64,000 nt of DNA, taken from the NCBI GenBank assembly GCA_026399835.1, contig JAPLQE010000083.1, positions 1 through 64,000 on the forward strand. Direction: 5' to 3'. This stretch comes from Burkholderiales bacterium. Lineage in GTDB: Bacteria > Pseudomonadota > Gammaproteobacteria > Burkholderiales > Burkholderiaceae_E. The notes beneath the pieces were generated by a model. It saw only the letters and a list, made by a program, of their open reading frames with translations, did not search any database and was not told where the DNA came from. How positions within the stretch are numbered: the stretch's first letter is position 1; each line of letters opens with the position of its first letter. Shown here piece by piece: positions 35,508 through 43,417 of this stretch. A program made the translations under genes and the position numbers.

Positions 35508-35918
35508 TCAATCCGCCGCGTAAGGCGCGCCGTAGAACGTGTGAACGCCGCGCGCCCATGTCCGGTCCGACATCGTCGGCCAACGATCCTTGTCGAAGCC
35601 CGGCGCGTCCTTCAGGGCACCCTTCAGGACGTTGAGCGTGAAGCGCTTGTTCGTCGTATCCAGTGAGAGTGCAGCCCAGGGCACCGCGAAGAGCTTGTCG
35701 CCCATGCCGAGCAGGCCACCGAAGGACAGGACCGCATAGGCGACCTTGCCGGAGGCCATGTCGATCATGAATTCCTTGATGTCACCCAGGTCCTCGCCGT
35801 CCTTGTTGTAGACGTCGTTGCCCAGGAGCGTGTTGGCACCCATCAGCGCGGGGCCTGGCCCGGAAGCGCTGTTGGCATACATGCCGAAGTTGTCACGAGT
35901 GACGTAGTTGGTGTCCAT
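35508..35918 (-). CDS. PRC-barrel domain protein
   Basis: This 136-residue protein has one PRC-barrel domain (about residues 26-85): LLGNDVYNKDGEDLGDIKEF and then VAYAVLSFGGLLGMGDKLFAVPW. PRC barrels are small beta-barrel modules seen in photosynthetic reaction centres, RimM and many stress-related soluble proteins. There is no signal peptide. It is divergent from corA. The C-terminus ends RTWARGVHTFYGAPY, common in proteobacterial stress-associated PRC proteins (my recollection of the family). Confidence 0.88.
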   Translation of the reverse strand: MDTNYVTRDNFGMYANSASGPGPALMGANTLLGNDVYNKDGEDLGDIKEFMIDMASGKVAYAVLSFGGLLGMGDKLFAVPWAALSLDTTNKRFTLNVLKGALKDAPGFDKDRWPTMSDRTWARGVHTFYGAPYAAD

Positions 35919-35920
35919 GT

Positions 35921-35943
35921 TCGTTCCTTGTGTGAGGGAACGA
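35921..35943. promoter_or_regulatory. Inverted repeat between PRC-barrel and corA genes
   Basis: TCGTTCC and GGAACGA are separated by nine bases, just upstream of the PRC-barrel start. The sequence overlaps the region expected for its ribosome site (AAGGAACG on the minus strand), so it may influence translation or be an operator. Confidence 0.3.
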
Positions 35944-36087
35944 GAATTCTGGGCGCCGACCGGCTTGCGGTCTGTGCGCGAGCGAACCCAGCGCCTGGGT
36001 GCGGCAACGCACCGACCGGGTCGGAGCCTCGTGCCCCAATTGCCGAAGCAGACGGTCGGGGCAGAGGGTCACGAGAGGGCCGCGGCG

Positions 36088-37059
36088 ATGACATCCCTCG
36101 TGGACAGCAGGTTCTACCGAGACGGCAAGCGGATCGGCGACATCCCCATCGCCGACATCGGCGAGGCCATCAAGCAGGCCGGCACGTTCGTGTGGCTCGG
36201 ACTGCACGAGCCGGACGATGCCACGTTGCGAAGCATCCAGCGGACCTTCGGTCTGCATGAACTGGCCATCGAGGACGCTCATCACGCCCACCAGCGCCCG
36301 AAGATCGAGGCCTACAGCGACTCGCTGTTCATCGTGCTGAAGACGGCCCAGCTGCAGGCCAGCCACGTGGCCTACGGAGAGACGCATCTCTTTGTCGGAT
36401 CGAACTTCCTGGTATCGGTGCGCCACGGCGCGTCATCGAGCTTCGCGCAGGTGCTGCAGCACTGCGAAGACGGCACCCGGGACCTGCCCAAGGGACCGGG
36501 CTTCGCCCTCTACGCGATCCTGGACTTCGTGGCCGACAACTACCAGCCGGTCGTCGCCCAGTTCGAACAGGACTTCGATGCGATCGAGACCGACATCTTC
36601 AAGGACCAGTTCGACAGGCTCGTGATCGAGCGCCTGTACGCGCTGAAGCGCGATCTCCTCGAGCTGCGCAACGCCGCGCTGCCCCTGGCGGAGATCAGCG
36701 CCGAGCTGATGCGCCTGCACGAGGACCTGATCCCCAAGGAGCTGCGAGCCTACTTCCGGGACATCCAGGATCACGTCTCGCGCCTGGTGGGCCTGATCGA
36801 TGGCATGCGAGACATGCTGACCACTGCGATGCAGGTGAACCTGGCGCTGGTGGCCAACAACCAGAACGAGGTGGTCAAGCGCCTGGCGGGCTGGGGCGCG
36901 ATCCTTGCCATCCCCACCGTCATCTTCAGCCTGTACGGCATGAACTTCGAGTGGATGCCGGAGCTGAAGTGGAAGGCCGGCTATCCGATGGCCGTTGCCG
37001 TGACCGCGCTGGGATGCGTCCTCGTCTATCGTCGATTGCGCCGGGCCGGATGGGTCTAG
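36088..37059 (+). CDS. corA: CorA-family magnesium/cobalt transporter
   Basis: This 323-residue channel-type divalent cation transporter has a large cytoplasmic N-terminal domain and two C-terminal transmembrane segments. The signature Gly-Met-Asn is present in LYGMNFEWMPEL between the two segments, followed by GYPMAVAVTALGCVLVYRRLRR. The start at 36088 places the protein at normal CorA length. It is followed after 46 bases by a damaged cation efflux gene. Confidence 0.93.
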   Translation: MTSLVDSRFYRDGKRIGDIPIADIGEAIKQAGTFVWLGLHEPDDATLRSIQRTFGLHELAIEDAHHAHQRPKIEAYSDSLFIVLKTAQLQASHVAYGETHLFVGSNFLVSVRHGASSSFAQVLQHCEDGTRDLPKGPGFALYAILDFVADNYQPVVAQFEQDFDAIETDIFKDQFDRLVIERLYALKRDLLELRNAALPLAEISAELMRLHEDLIPKELRAYFRDIQDHVSRLVGLIDGMRDMLTTAMQVNLALVANNQNEVVKRLAGWGAILAIPTVIFSLYGMNFEWMPELKWKAGYPMAVAVTALGCVLVYRRLRRAGWV

Positions 37060-37105
37060 GGCTTCTTGGAGACCTCCCTACCCACGGCGCGACGGCTTCT
37101 GTCTC

Positions 37106-38056
37106 ATGACGAACTCGAAGCTCGCCATCCAGGGTGCGATCGCCGCCAACGTCGCCATCGCCGTGACGAAGCTCCTGCTCGTTGGCATCCGTCTCAGCCA
37201 CCGCATCGACAGGCCGGTTCTGGATGGCGCAGCGTCGCTGCTGATCAGCGTGGTGCTGGCGGCAGTGGCGCCCCTCCTCAGGTGGCAGTCACGGGATCTG
37301 CTCATCGGAGAAGCCATCCGTCCGGAGACGGCGCGCGCCCTACGCGACATGGCCCTGGCTGTCCCCGGGGTGAGGAACGTCGGACGCATCCTGTCGATGT
37401 ACATGGGGCCCGACGATGCGCTGGTCACCATGGACCTCGACTTCGATGAAGGCACGGCTGCCGCCGATTCGGCGCCGGCCATCGCCGAGATCGAGCAGCA
37501 GGTGCGCACGCGCTTTCCCATGATCAGGCGGCTGTTCATCGAATCCGGCTCTGCGCCCCTTCAGCAGCGCTGGTCCAGACCGGATGCGATCCGTCCCCCG
37601 GTCGAACAGGCCACCCCGCCCGAGACGCCGACGGCGCACGACCTCTACGCTGGCGAACAGTCACCACCGCGTTTCGCGAACGCGGTGGTGACGTGGGGCG
37701 GGTCGCAACGGCTTGTCGGCGTGCCTTGTGACAAACCTTTGGGCGATTGCGGGTTAGCCCCGACCGCGCAGCATGTCACCGCAGGGCCGGTCAGGCTTCT
37801 CACGGCCTTCGACGGCGGTCAGCCGCAGCAGGGGCCGCTGGGAGGCGGGTTCCGGCCATCTGCTGACGGTGGCGACGGGCAGCTCTCTGGCGCTTTGGCG
37901 AGTGTTCGTCGCTTCGTAGGTGGCTGCAAGAACAGCTGCTTCAATACGACCCGACCAAGTTGGGAACCCGCAGGTAGGCGCCCCACAGGGAGCCAGAGAA
38001 ACGCTGAAGACCGATCCAGTACGCGATTCGTGAAAGATGCCGGCCAGGGCCTCTGA
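37106..38056 (+). pseudogene. Cation diffusion facilitator (CDF) gene with internal in-frame deletion
   Basis: The frame starts like an intact CDF transporter (SKLAIQGAIAANVAIAVTKL, first membrane segment) and then jumps at about residue 31, near 37195, to the end of the membrane domain (RIDRPVLDGAASLLISVVLA) and the cytoplasmic C-terminal domain (SMYMGPDDALVTMDLDF). Roughly 150 residues that should hold segments two to five with the metal-binding HxxxD sites are missing without a frameshift. Homology ends near 37550; the rest of the frame to 38056 has no recognisable relation. It cannot be a working transporter. Confidence 0.75.
37661..37691. repeat. Perfect 13-bp inverted repeat (hairpin)
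   Basis: TCACCACCGCGTT and AACGCGGTGGTGA flank a five-base loop, after the CDF homology ends. No U-rich tract follows on either strand, so a classic intrinsic terminator is unlikely; a rho-independent-like hairpin, an attenuator or a mobile-element end is possible. Confidence 0.5.
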
Positions 38057-38171
38057 CGGGTGTCTTGGCAGCCCGGGTGTAGGTCGAGCCGCCAGCTTGC
38101 CGCCGCTTGCCTTGGTGGTGGCGCGGAACATGGCGTCATCGCCTTGCCTCCAGCGAGAAGGCCGTGATAAT

Positions 38172-38188
38172 CTAGTCAGTATGACTAG
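38172..38188. promoter_or_regulatory. Operator-like palindrome over the antitoxin start, with nearby -10
   Basis: CTAGTCA-GTA-TGACTAG is a perfect 7-bp inverted repeat that overlaps the antitoxin ATG. Directly upstream is TGATAATC with a -10-like GATAAT. Toxin-antitoxin operons usually autoregulate through such sites. Confidence 0.55.
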
Positions 38189-38483
38189 AAAAGCATCCGC
38201 CTTGCCCACACCGACCGAGCAGCCACCGCGCAGTCGCTGGCGCCTCCAAGACGCGAAGGCGCGCTTCAGCGAACTCGTGCGCATGGCGCACAGCGATGGA
38301 CCGCAGCACGTCACGTTGCACGGCCGCGATGCGGTAGTGGTTGTCGATGCAGACGAGTTCAACCGCCTGAAGGGCGCGAGAACTGGCGAGTTGCTGATCG
38401 ATGCGCTGCAAACCTCACCCCATCGCCAGGTCGATATCGAGCCACGCCGATCTGCGATGCCCGTGCGGGCGGTCAAGCTGTGA
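38181..38483 (+). CDS. Phd/YefM-family antitoxin
   Basis: This 100-residue antitoxin has the Phd/YefM DNA-binding N-terminal domain: WRLQDAKARFSELVRMAH, then HVTLHGRDAVVVVDADEFNRL. The C-terminal part should bind and neutralise the toxin. Its stop overlaps the toxin start by GTGA. A 7-bp palindrome covers its start codon, consistent with autoregulation by the complex. Confidence 0.9.
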   Translation: MTRKASALPTPTEQPPRSRWRLQDAKARFSELVRMAHSDGPQHVTLHGRDAVVVVDADEFNRLKGARTGELLIDALQTSPHRQVDIEPRRSAMPVRAVKL

Positions 38484-38914
38484 GTGGCTGGCTGCTGGAT
38501 ACCAATGTGATTTCGGAACTGCGTCGACCGCGCCCAAGCGCGCGGGTGCGAAGCTTCATTGCGAGCCAACGGCTTGACGACTTGTTCGTCAGCACTGTGA
38601 CTTTTGCCGAGATCCGATTCGGTATCGAGGCAGTCGGAGATCCGATTCGCCGCTCCGAACTGAACGACTGGCTGCTGCACAGAGTGCGGCCCATGTTCGA
38701 TCAACGCGTCCTTGAGGTTTCCGAGGATGTCATGTTCAAGTGGCGCCTTCTCGTGGAAGACGGCCGCAAGGTCGGCCACACGTTCTCGCAGCCCGACCTG
38801 ATCATTGCGGCAACAGCCCTGCAACACGGGCTGACGGTTGTGACCCGTGATACCGGTGACTACAAACTCGCACGTGTCCCACTATTGAATCCTTGGGTCG
38901 ACGAGCCGTCGTGA
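38480..38914 (+). CDS. VapC-family PIN-domain ribonuclease toxin
   Basis: This 144-residue PIN-domain toxin retains all four acidic residues expected in the active site: Asp7 (LLDTNV), Glu44 (FAEIRFG), Asp106 (QPDLIIAATA) and Asp124 (TRDTGDY). It would cleave RNA unless neutralised by the upstream antitoxin. It starts at GTG 38480, overlapping the antitoxin stop. The pair appears intact, unlike the vapC fragment at 35074-35304. Confidence 0.92.
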   Translation: MSGWLLDTNVISELRRPRPSARVRSFIASQRLDDLFVSTVTFAEIRFGIEAVGDPIRRSELNDWLLHRVRPMFDQRVLEVSEDVMFKWRLLVEDGRKVGHTFSQPDLIIAATALQHGLTVVTRDTGDYKLARVPLLNPWVDEPS

Positions 38915-39303
38915 CTTCGTTCCCTGCAAGTCCAGTGGCGAAGTCGGATACCCGTCGGACTGGACCGTCAGCTTTCGAGACGTCAACCTGCAGGGCTGAC
39001 TGACCGGAACGGGTCGATTCCAGCCTGTCGAACCACGAGGGCGCTGCAGCCGACACCGCGTGTGCGCACCGCGCGGCCGGCGGCCGGCGGCACGGTCCGC
39101 GGCTCACCCGTCGGAGCAGCCCGATCGGTGAAATCAGGCCGCCAGGGGCCGCCCGGCTCGGGCGAGCCGTTCCGAAGCGAAGGATCGAGGTCGGCGGGGG
39201 TCGGACACGGGCGTCGCTCGCTCGTAAGGCGATCCCGCGGAGACGCTTCTAGTGCGATCCTCGCTCGTCGTCCCTCGCTCGCGTCATCGAAGCCGCCCGT
39301 TCG
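38915..39303. other. Intergenic, probably eroded sequence
   Basis: No start, domain or repeat is recognised. The reading frame of the next gene extends upstream only to a TAG near 39251, so the N-terminal part of that DUF3291 gene is not present here in frame. The stretch lies inside the region of fragments from 35 to 40.7 kb. Confidence 0.45.
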
Positions 39304-39783
39304 ATGCGGGATCCGGTCACGCTCGAGCACAGCTGGGGCAAGATGGTTCGTCCCCGGTTCTTCGACCCGGCATCGCATGACGGCACGGTCGCCACGCTGT
39401 CGCTGTGGCGTTCGATCGAATCGGTCTACGCCTTCGCCTACTCCGGCGTGCACGGCGAGGCACTGCGTCATCGGCTCGAATGGTTCGTCAGACCCGAGTG
39501 GCCCAGCTATGCCGCCTGGTGGGTCGCCGACGACCACGTCCCGGACTGGCACGAAGCCAGCGAGCGTCTCGAGCATCTCCACGACCACGGGCCCAGTCCG
39601 CAGGCCTTCGACCTCCGGCACGCATTCGGGCCGGACGCCGGATCGATCGAGGTCCGGCGCGACGTGGTGCGCGACCTCGTGGCCCGCACCGCCATCGCTC
39701 CGCAGATCGACGACGAGCGCCGGCTCGAGCGCGACGCGATCCTCGCGGTGATGAAGGCCGGCATCGATCAGGGGCCGACGTAG
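39304..39783 (+). CDS. DUF3291-domain protein, N-terminally short
   Basis: This 159-residue protein matches the C-terminal two-thirds of the DUF3291 family: TLSLWRSIESVYAFAYSG, then the WWV segment with DDHVPDWHEASERLEHLHDH. Family members normally have roughly 60-70 more N-terminal residues. The first 30 residues here are only weakly similar. It could be a shortened but translated gene or a remnant. Function of the family is unknown; its fold relates to small monooxygenases of the ABM type. Confidence 0.6.
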   Translation: MRDPVTLEHSWGKMVRPRFFDPASHDGTVATLSLWRSIESVYAFAYSGVHGEALRHRLEWFVRPEWPSYAAWWVADDHVPDWHEASERLEHLHDHGPSPQAFDLRHAFGPDAGSIEVRRDVVRDLVARTAIAPQIDDERRLERDAILAVMKAGIDQGPT

Positions 39784-39867
39784 CGCGTCGGGCAGTTCCC
39801 ACGATGGCAGTCGCGCCTGCATGGCGCGACGTCTTCGAGACTCCATCCAGGGAAAGGAGCGCTTCGC

Positions 39868-40332
39868 ATGAACGGCCAGAAGATCTACGAATACGATCTC
39901 GACATCACCGGTGCGACGGATTTCGGCGTGAGTCTGCAAGCCATCCTCTCGGGCCAGGAACCGGTGCCGCCCCAGGGCACACGGATCTATGTCGCATTCG
40001 CCGGGGAGGCCAAGGGCCGCCTGGCGGGACGCGTGCACGGCGTCGACTACCTTCTGGTCCGCGCCGACGGACGCATCGGGCTCGATAGGAGCCGGGCTCA
40101 TCGGCGCCCGCGTTCGCTGGGTATCCTGGAGCCCCTCGCGGGCGCCGCCGACAGCAGCGTGCAGTTGGGCGAGATCGGTGCCCCCGGGGGGCCGACCAGC
40201 ATGCCGGCCAGCGCGAGCACGGCTCGGTCCAGCGAGGCACCCGACAGGATGGCGATCGGCGTCCGGTCGGTCAGGTCCGCGTCCAGCAGCGCCTGCGCGA
40301 CGGCCTGCACCTGCCGCCAGGCCTCGGCTTAG
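39868..40332 (+). pseudogene. DUF3237-family gene truncated by rearrangement
   Basis: The first 73 residues (starting MNGQKIYEYDLDITGATDFG and running to VRADGRIGLD) look like the N-terminal half of a DUF3237-type beta-barrel protein. After about 40085 the frame continues as Arg/Ser/Ala-rich sequence that is only the antisense shadow of the acyl-CoA synthetase fragment. The C-terminal half of the domain is absent. A GGAAAGGAG sequence before the ATG shows it was once translated efficiently. Confidence 0.65.
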
Positions 40333-40412
40333 TTCAGCGTCTGCCATCCGGCACCGGCGCGCTGCGCGAGGAGCCCCCGCTCCGGCGCCTCGGCCGCCCA
40401 CGCCTCGACGTA
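40140..40412 (-). pseudogene. Feruloyl-CoA synthase-like (AMP-dependent ligase) fragment with nonsense codon
   Basis: The minus strand reads EAWAAEAPERGLLAQRAGAG, then WQTLN, a TAA stop (40331-40329), then AEAWRQVQAVAQALL and TPIAILSGASLDRAVLALAG and GAPISP. This matches a region near the N-terminus of acyl-CoA synthetases of the feruloyl-CoA synthase type, with a stop replacing the usual Tyr. Both ends are missing. It abuts an HxlR fragment on the opposite strand and the truncated DUF3237 gene. Confidence 0.65.
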
Positions 40413-40700
40413 GCCGACCGGCTGCAGAAGCTGGTCGACAGCTTCGTGCTCACCCGGGTGGCCTTTCAGGACAACCCGCTCCGCCATGAATACCGGCTGA
40501 CGCAGAAGGGCCAGGGCCTGCATCCGGTGATCATGGCCATCGTGCACTGGGGCGACGTGCACATGGCCGGGAAGACGGGGCGCCCGATCCTGCATCGCCA
40601 CACCGTGTGCGGCCACCGCTTCGATCCGGTGCCGACCTGCTCGCACTGCGCGGGCGAACTGCTGCCCCGCGAAGTGGGCATCGAGCCCGCACCGGGCGGG
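40404..40700 (+). pseudogene. HxlR-family regulator fragment
   Basis: The plus frame reads VADRLQKLVDSFVLTRVAFQ, then HEYRLTQKGQGLHPVIMAIV and CGHRFDPVPTCSHCAGELLP, matching the wing of the winged helix and the C-terminal cysteine-containing part of HxlR regulators. The N-terminal helices are missing and there is no plausible start. The frame has no stop before phoX, which suggests the original end is lost. The Pho box of phoX follows directly. Confidence 0.7.
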
Positions 40701-40735
40701 CTGTCATTGGCGTGTCATCAACTTGCGGCTACAAC
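40701..40735 (+). promoter_or_regulatory. Pho box and -10 element of phoX
   Basis: CTGTCAT-TGGC-GTGTCAT (40701-40718) matches the 18-base PhoB-binding consensus of two 7-mers spaced by four bases. Eleven bases later TACAAC (40730-40735) can serve as the -10, the canonical spacing in PhoB-activated promoters. The ATG follows at 40769. Confidence 0.8.
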
Positions 40736-40768
40736 GTCCGGTTGCATCGGTCACCCAGGATCCGCCCC

Positions 40769-42679
40769 ATGCCCAAGGATTTCACCACGATGGAGGACAG
40801 CAACCGGTCCTCCAACCCCAGCATCCACGAGATCAGCGACCCCGCGCGGCGCATCGTGCTCCGGGGCGGCGTGGTCGCGGCGATGCTGCCGTTCCTGTCG
40901 TCGCTGGCGGGCTGCGCCGGCCTGCCCGGCCTGCCCGCGGGCGGCGCGCGGCCGGGCTTCCGGAGCGTGCCGGTCACCCGCGCGGACGGCTTCTTCGTCG
41001 CCGAGGGCTACTCCGCCGTGCCCGCCTTCATGTGGGGCGAGCCGGTCGGCGTTCCGGGCAACATGCCGGCCTTCAGGCCCGACGGCTCCAACACCGCCGC
41101 CGAGCAGGGCACGCAGATCGGCATGCATCACGACGGCATGCACTACTTCCCGCTCGACGGCAGCCGGCGCGGGCTGCTGGTCATCAACCACGAGTACACC
41201 GACGACGGCCTGCTGCACACCGACGGCATGGCGACGTGGTCGGCCGAGAAGGTCGCCAAGAGCATCGCGGCCCACGGCGTGAGCGTTCTCGAGGTCGAGC
41301 AGCGCGACGGCACCTGGCAGGCGGTGCGCCCGTCGAAGTACGCGCGCCGCATCACCGCCGGCACCCCGATGGCGATCGGCGGTCCGGCCGCCGGCCACGG
41401 CCTGATGCGCACCGCCGCCGACCCCGAGGGCCGGCGGGCACTGGGCACGCTGAACAACTGCGCCCACGGCTACACGCCCTGGGGCACCTACCTCACCTGC
41501 GAAGAGAACTTCATCTTCTACTTCAACGGGCCCGAGACGCCCGACGCGCACGGCGCGCGCTGGGGCCTGCGCCGCAACGGACGCGGCTACCGCTGGCACG
41601 AGCACGAGGCGCGCTTCGACGCCGTGCGCCATCCGAACGAGCCCAACCGGTTCGGCTGGGTGGTCGAGATCGACCCCGCCGACCCGACGATGACGCCGAT
41701 CAAGCGCACCGCGCTCGGTCGTGCCGCGCACGAGGGCGCGACGGTGGCCACGACGAAGGACGGGCGCGCGGTCGTGTACATGGGCGAGGACGCCCAGTTC
41801 GAGTACATCTACAAGTTCGTGAGCCGCGACCGCATCCAGCCGGGCGGCTTCGCGGCCAACCGCGAGCTGCTCGACCATGGCACGCTGTACGTCGCCCGCT
41901 TCGACGGCGGCGGTACCGGGCAGTGGATGGAGGTCCGTCATGGCACCCGGGGATTGACCACCGCCAACGGCTTCGCGGATCAGGGCGAGGTGATGGTGAA
42001 GTCCCGGCAGGCGAGCGACCTGCTCGGCGCGACGAAGATGGACCGCCCCGAGTGGATCACGATCGACCCGGCCAGCGGCGAGGTCTACTGCACGCTCACC
42101 AACAACACGCGCCGCGGCGCGAGCGGCCAGCCCGCCGTGGACGGCGCCAACCCGCGCGCCAACAACAGCATGGGCCACATCATCAGCTGGAAGGAGCGCG
42201 GTGACTTCGATGCTGACACCTTCACCTGGACCCACTTCGTGATGGCGGGCGACCCGGCGAACACGCGCGCCGAGGCGCGCGGCGACGTCAAGGGCGACGC
42301 CTACGGCAGTCCCGACGGCCTGTGGTTCGACAGCCGGGGCCTGCTGTGGATCCAGATCGACGCCCACGCCACGAACATGTACCAGGGCGACTACGCCGGC
42401 GTCGGCAGCAACATGATGCTGGCCGCCGATCCGAAGACCGGCGAGACCCGGCGCTTCCTGGTCGGGCCGGTCAACTGCGAGATCACCGGGGTCGTCTGCA
42501 CACCGGACATGAGGACGATGTTCGTCAACGTCCAGCATCCCGGCGAGAGCCCCAGCGACCGCAGCGACCCGGCCGATCCGACGAAGTTCTCGACCTGGCC
42601 CTCGGGCGTGAAGGGTCAGCGGCCCCGCAGCGCGACGGTGGTGATCCGGAAGAACGACGGCGGGATCGTCGGGACGTGA
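40769..42679 (+). CDS. phoX: PhoX-family alkaline phosphatase
   Basis: This 636-residue secreted phosphatase belongs to the PhoX (DUF839) family, which releases phosphate from organic phosphomonoesters using Fe and Ca. The N-terminus has a twin-arginine-like signal (RRIVLRGGVVAAML) followed by a possible lipobox (LAGC). Family blocks include LLVINHEYTDDGLLH, NNCAHGYTPWGTYLTCEENF and SPDGLWFDSRGLLWIQIDAH. A Pho box with a well-placed -10 lies directly upstream, so it is expected to be induced under phosphate limitation. The fecR-cyclase-SulP genes begin 123 bases downstream. Confidence 0.95.
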   Translation: MPKDFTTMEDSNRSSNPSIHEISDPARRIVLRGGVVAAMLPFLSSLAGCAGLPGLPAGGARPGFRSVPVTRADGFFVAEGYSAVPAFMWGEPVGVPGNMPAFRPDGSNTAAEQGTQIGMHHDGMHYFPLDGSRRGLLVINHEYTDDGLLHTDGMATWSAEKVAKSIAAHGVSVLEVEQRDGTWQAVRPSKYARRITAGTPMAIGGPAAGHGLMRTAADPEGRRALGTLNNCAHGYTPWGTYLTCEENFIFYFNGPETPDAHGARWGLRRNGRGYRWHEHEARFDAVRHPNEPNRFGWVVEIDPADPTMTPIKRTALGRAAHEGATVATTKDGRAVVYMGEDAQFEYIYKFVSRDRIQPGGFAANRELLDHGTLYVARFDGGGTGQWMEVRHGTRGLTTANGFADQGEVMVKSRQASDLLGATKMDRPEWITIDPASGEVYCTLTNNTRRGASGQPAVDGANPRANNSMGHIISWKERGDFDADTFTWTHFVMAGDPANTRAEARGDVKGDAYGSPDGLWFDSRGLLWIQIDAHATNMYQGDYAGVGSNMMLAADPKTGETRRFLVGPVNCEITGVVCTPDMRTMFVNVQHPGESPSDRSDPADPTKFSTWPSGVKGQRPRSATVVIRKNDGGIVGT

Positions 42680-42802
42680 GTTCGCGAGCGAGTCCTGCGC
42701 TCGACAGCACGCGAGCGTGCACTGATGATCGGGCCTGACGTCCACACGCCCCCGCGCCGGCGGTTCCCACGGCCCTGCGCGTCATTCCATGAAGGCTGCA
42801 CG

Positions 42803-43417
42803 ATGATCCAAGCACGTCGCCAGGTCGGCATCGCGGTGGCGGCGTTGCTCACGCTCGTCGCCCCGGCCCCCGGCTCGGCCCAGCCCGCCGGTACCTGCCT
42901 GATCCAGCGGATCGAAGGCACGGTGACGGTCTCGGCGGGCGGTGCCGGGCCACTCGCCGCGCAGACCGGCCAGACGCTCGCCGCCAGCGACACGGTGCGG
43001 ACCCTGCCGGCGTCGCGCGTCAGCCTGGGCTGTGCCGGCGGCCTCAAGGTGGTCGTCGGCCCCGACAGCGCCATCACGGTCGAGGGCGTGCTGGCCGCCG
43101 GCTCGCAGCCGTTCGGGCTGCGGCTGCTCGAGGGCATCGTGGGATTCGTCTTCAGGGGCAGCGGTGGCGTGCAGGTCCGAACGCCCTCGGCCGTGGCCGC
43201 GGTCCGGTCCACGGAGTGGGCGATGCGCTGGGCCAACGGCGTCAGCGAGGTGTTCACCCGGGAGGGGACCGTCACCGTGTCGGCCGACGGCGGCACGGCG
43301 ACCCTCGGCCCCGGTGATGGCGTCGATGTGTCGGACACGGGCGGACTCAGGCCGGTGGTCCAGTGGAGACCTCCGCGCATCGCCCGTTTCGCCGAACTGC
43401 TCGGCGCCGACTGGTGA
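42803..43417 (+). CDS. FecR-domain periplasmic protein
   Basis: This 204-residue protein has a signal peptide (VGIAVAALLTLVAPAPGSA) and a FecR-type beta-domain: IQRIEGTVTV, VRTLPASRVSLGC, then VRTPSAVAAVRSTEWAM. There is no transmembrane anchor, so it is probably free in the periplasm. In this architecture FecR domains are thought to sense or scaffold outside the membrane. Its stop overlaps the cyclase GTG start (GTGA), so production of the two is coupled. It could present a signal to the cyclase's periplasmic CHASE2 domain (inferred). Confidence 0.88.
   Translation: MIQARRQVGIAVAALLTLVAPAPGSAQPAGTCLIQRIEGTVTVSAGGAGPLAAQTGQTLAASDTVRTLPASRVSLGCAGGLKVVVGPDSAITVEGVLAAGSQPFGLRLLEGIVGFVFRGSGGVQVRTPSAVAAVRSTEWAMRWANGVSEVFTREGTVTVSADGGTATLGPGDGVDVSDTGGLRPVVQWRPPRIARFAELLGADW

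Noticed and set aside
37661-37691. Hairpin considered as an intrinsic terminator
   Set aside because: No run of T follows on either strand, so it is reported only as an inverted repeat.
38983-40401. A 472-codon minus-strand frame
   Set aside because: Composition is typical of a shadow; the plus-strand DUF3291 and DUF3237 matches are far more specific. Only its antisense neighbour at 40140-40412 in another frame shows real similarity.
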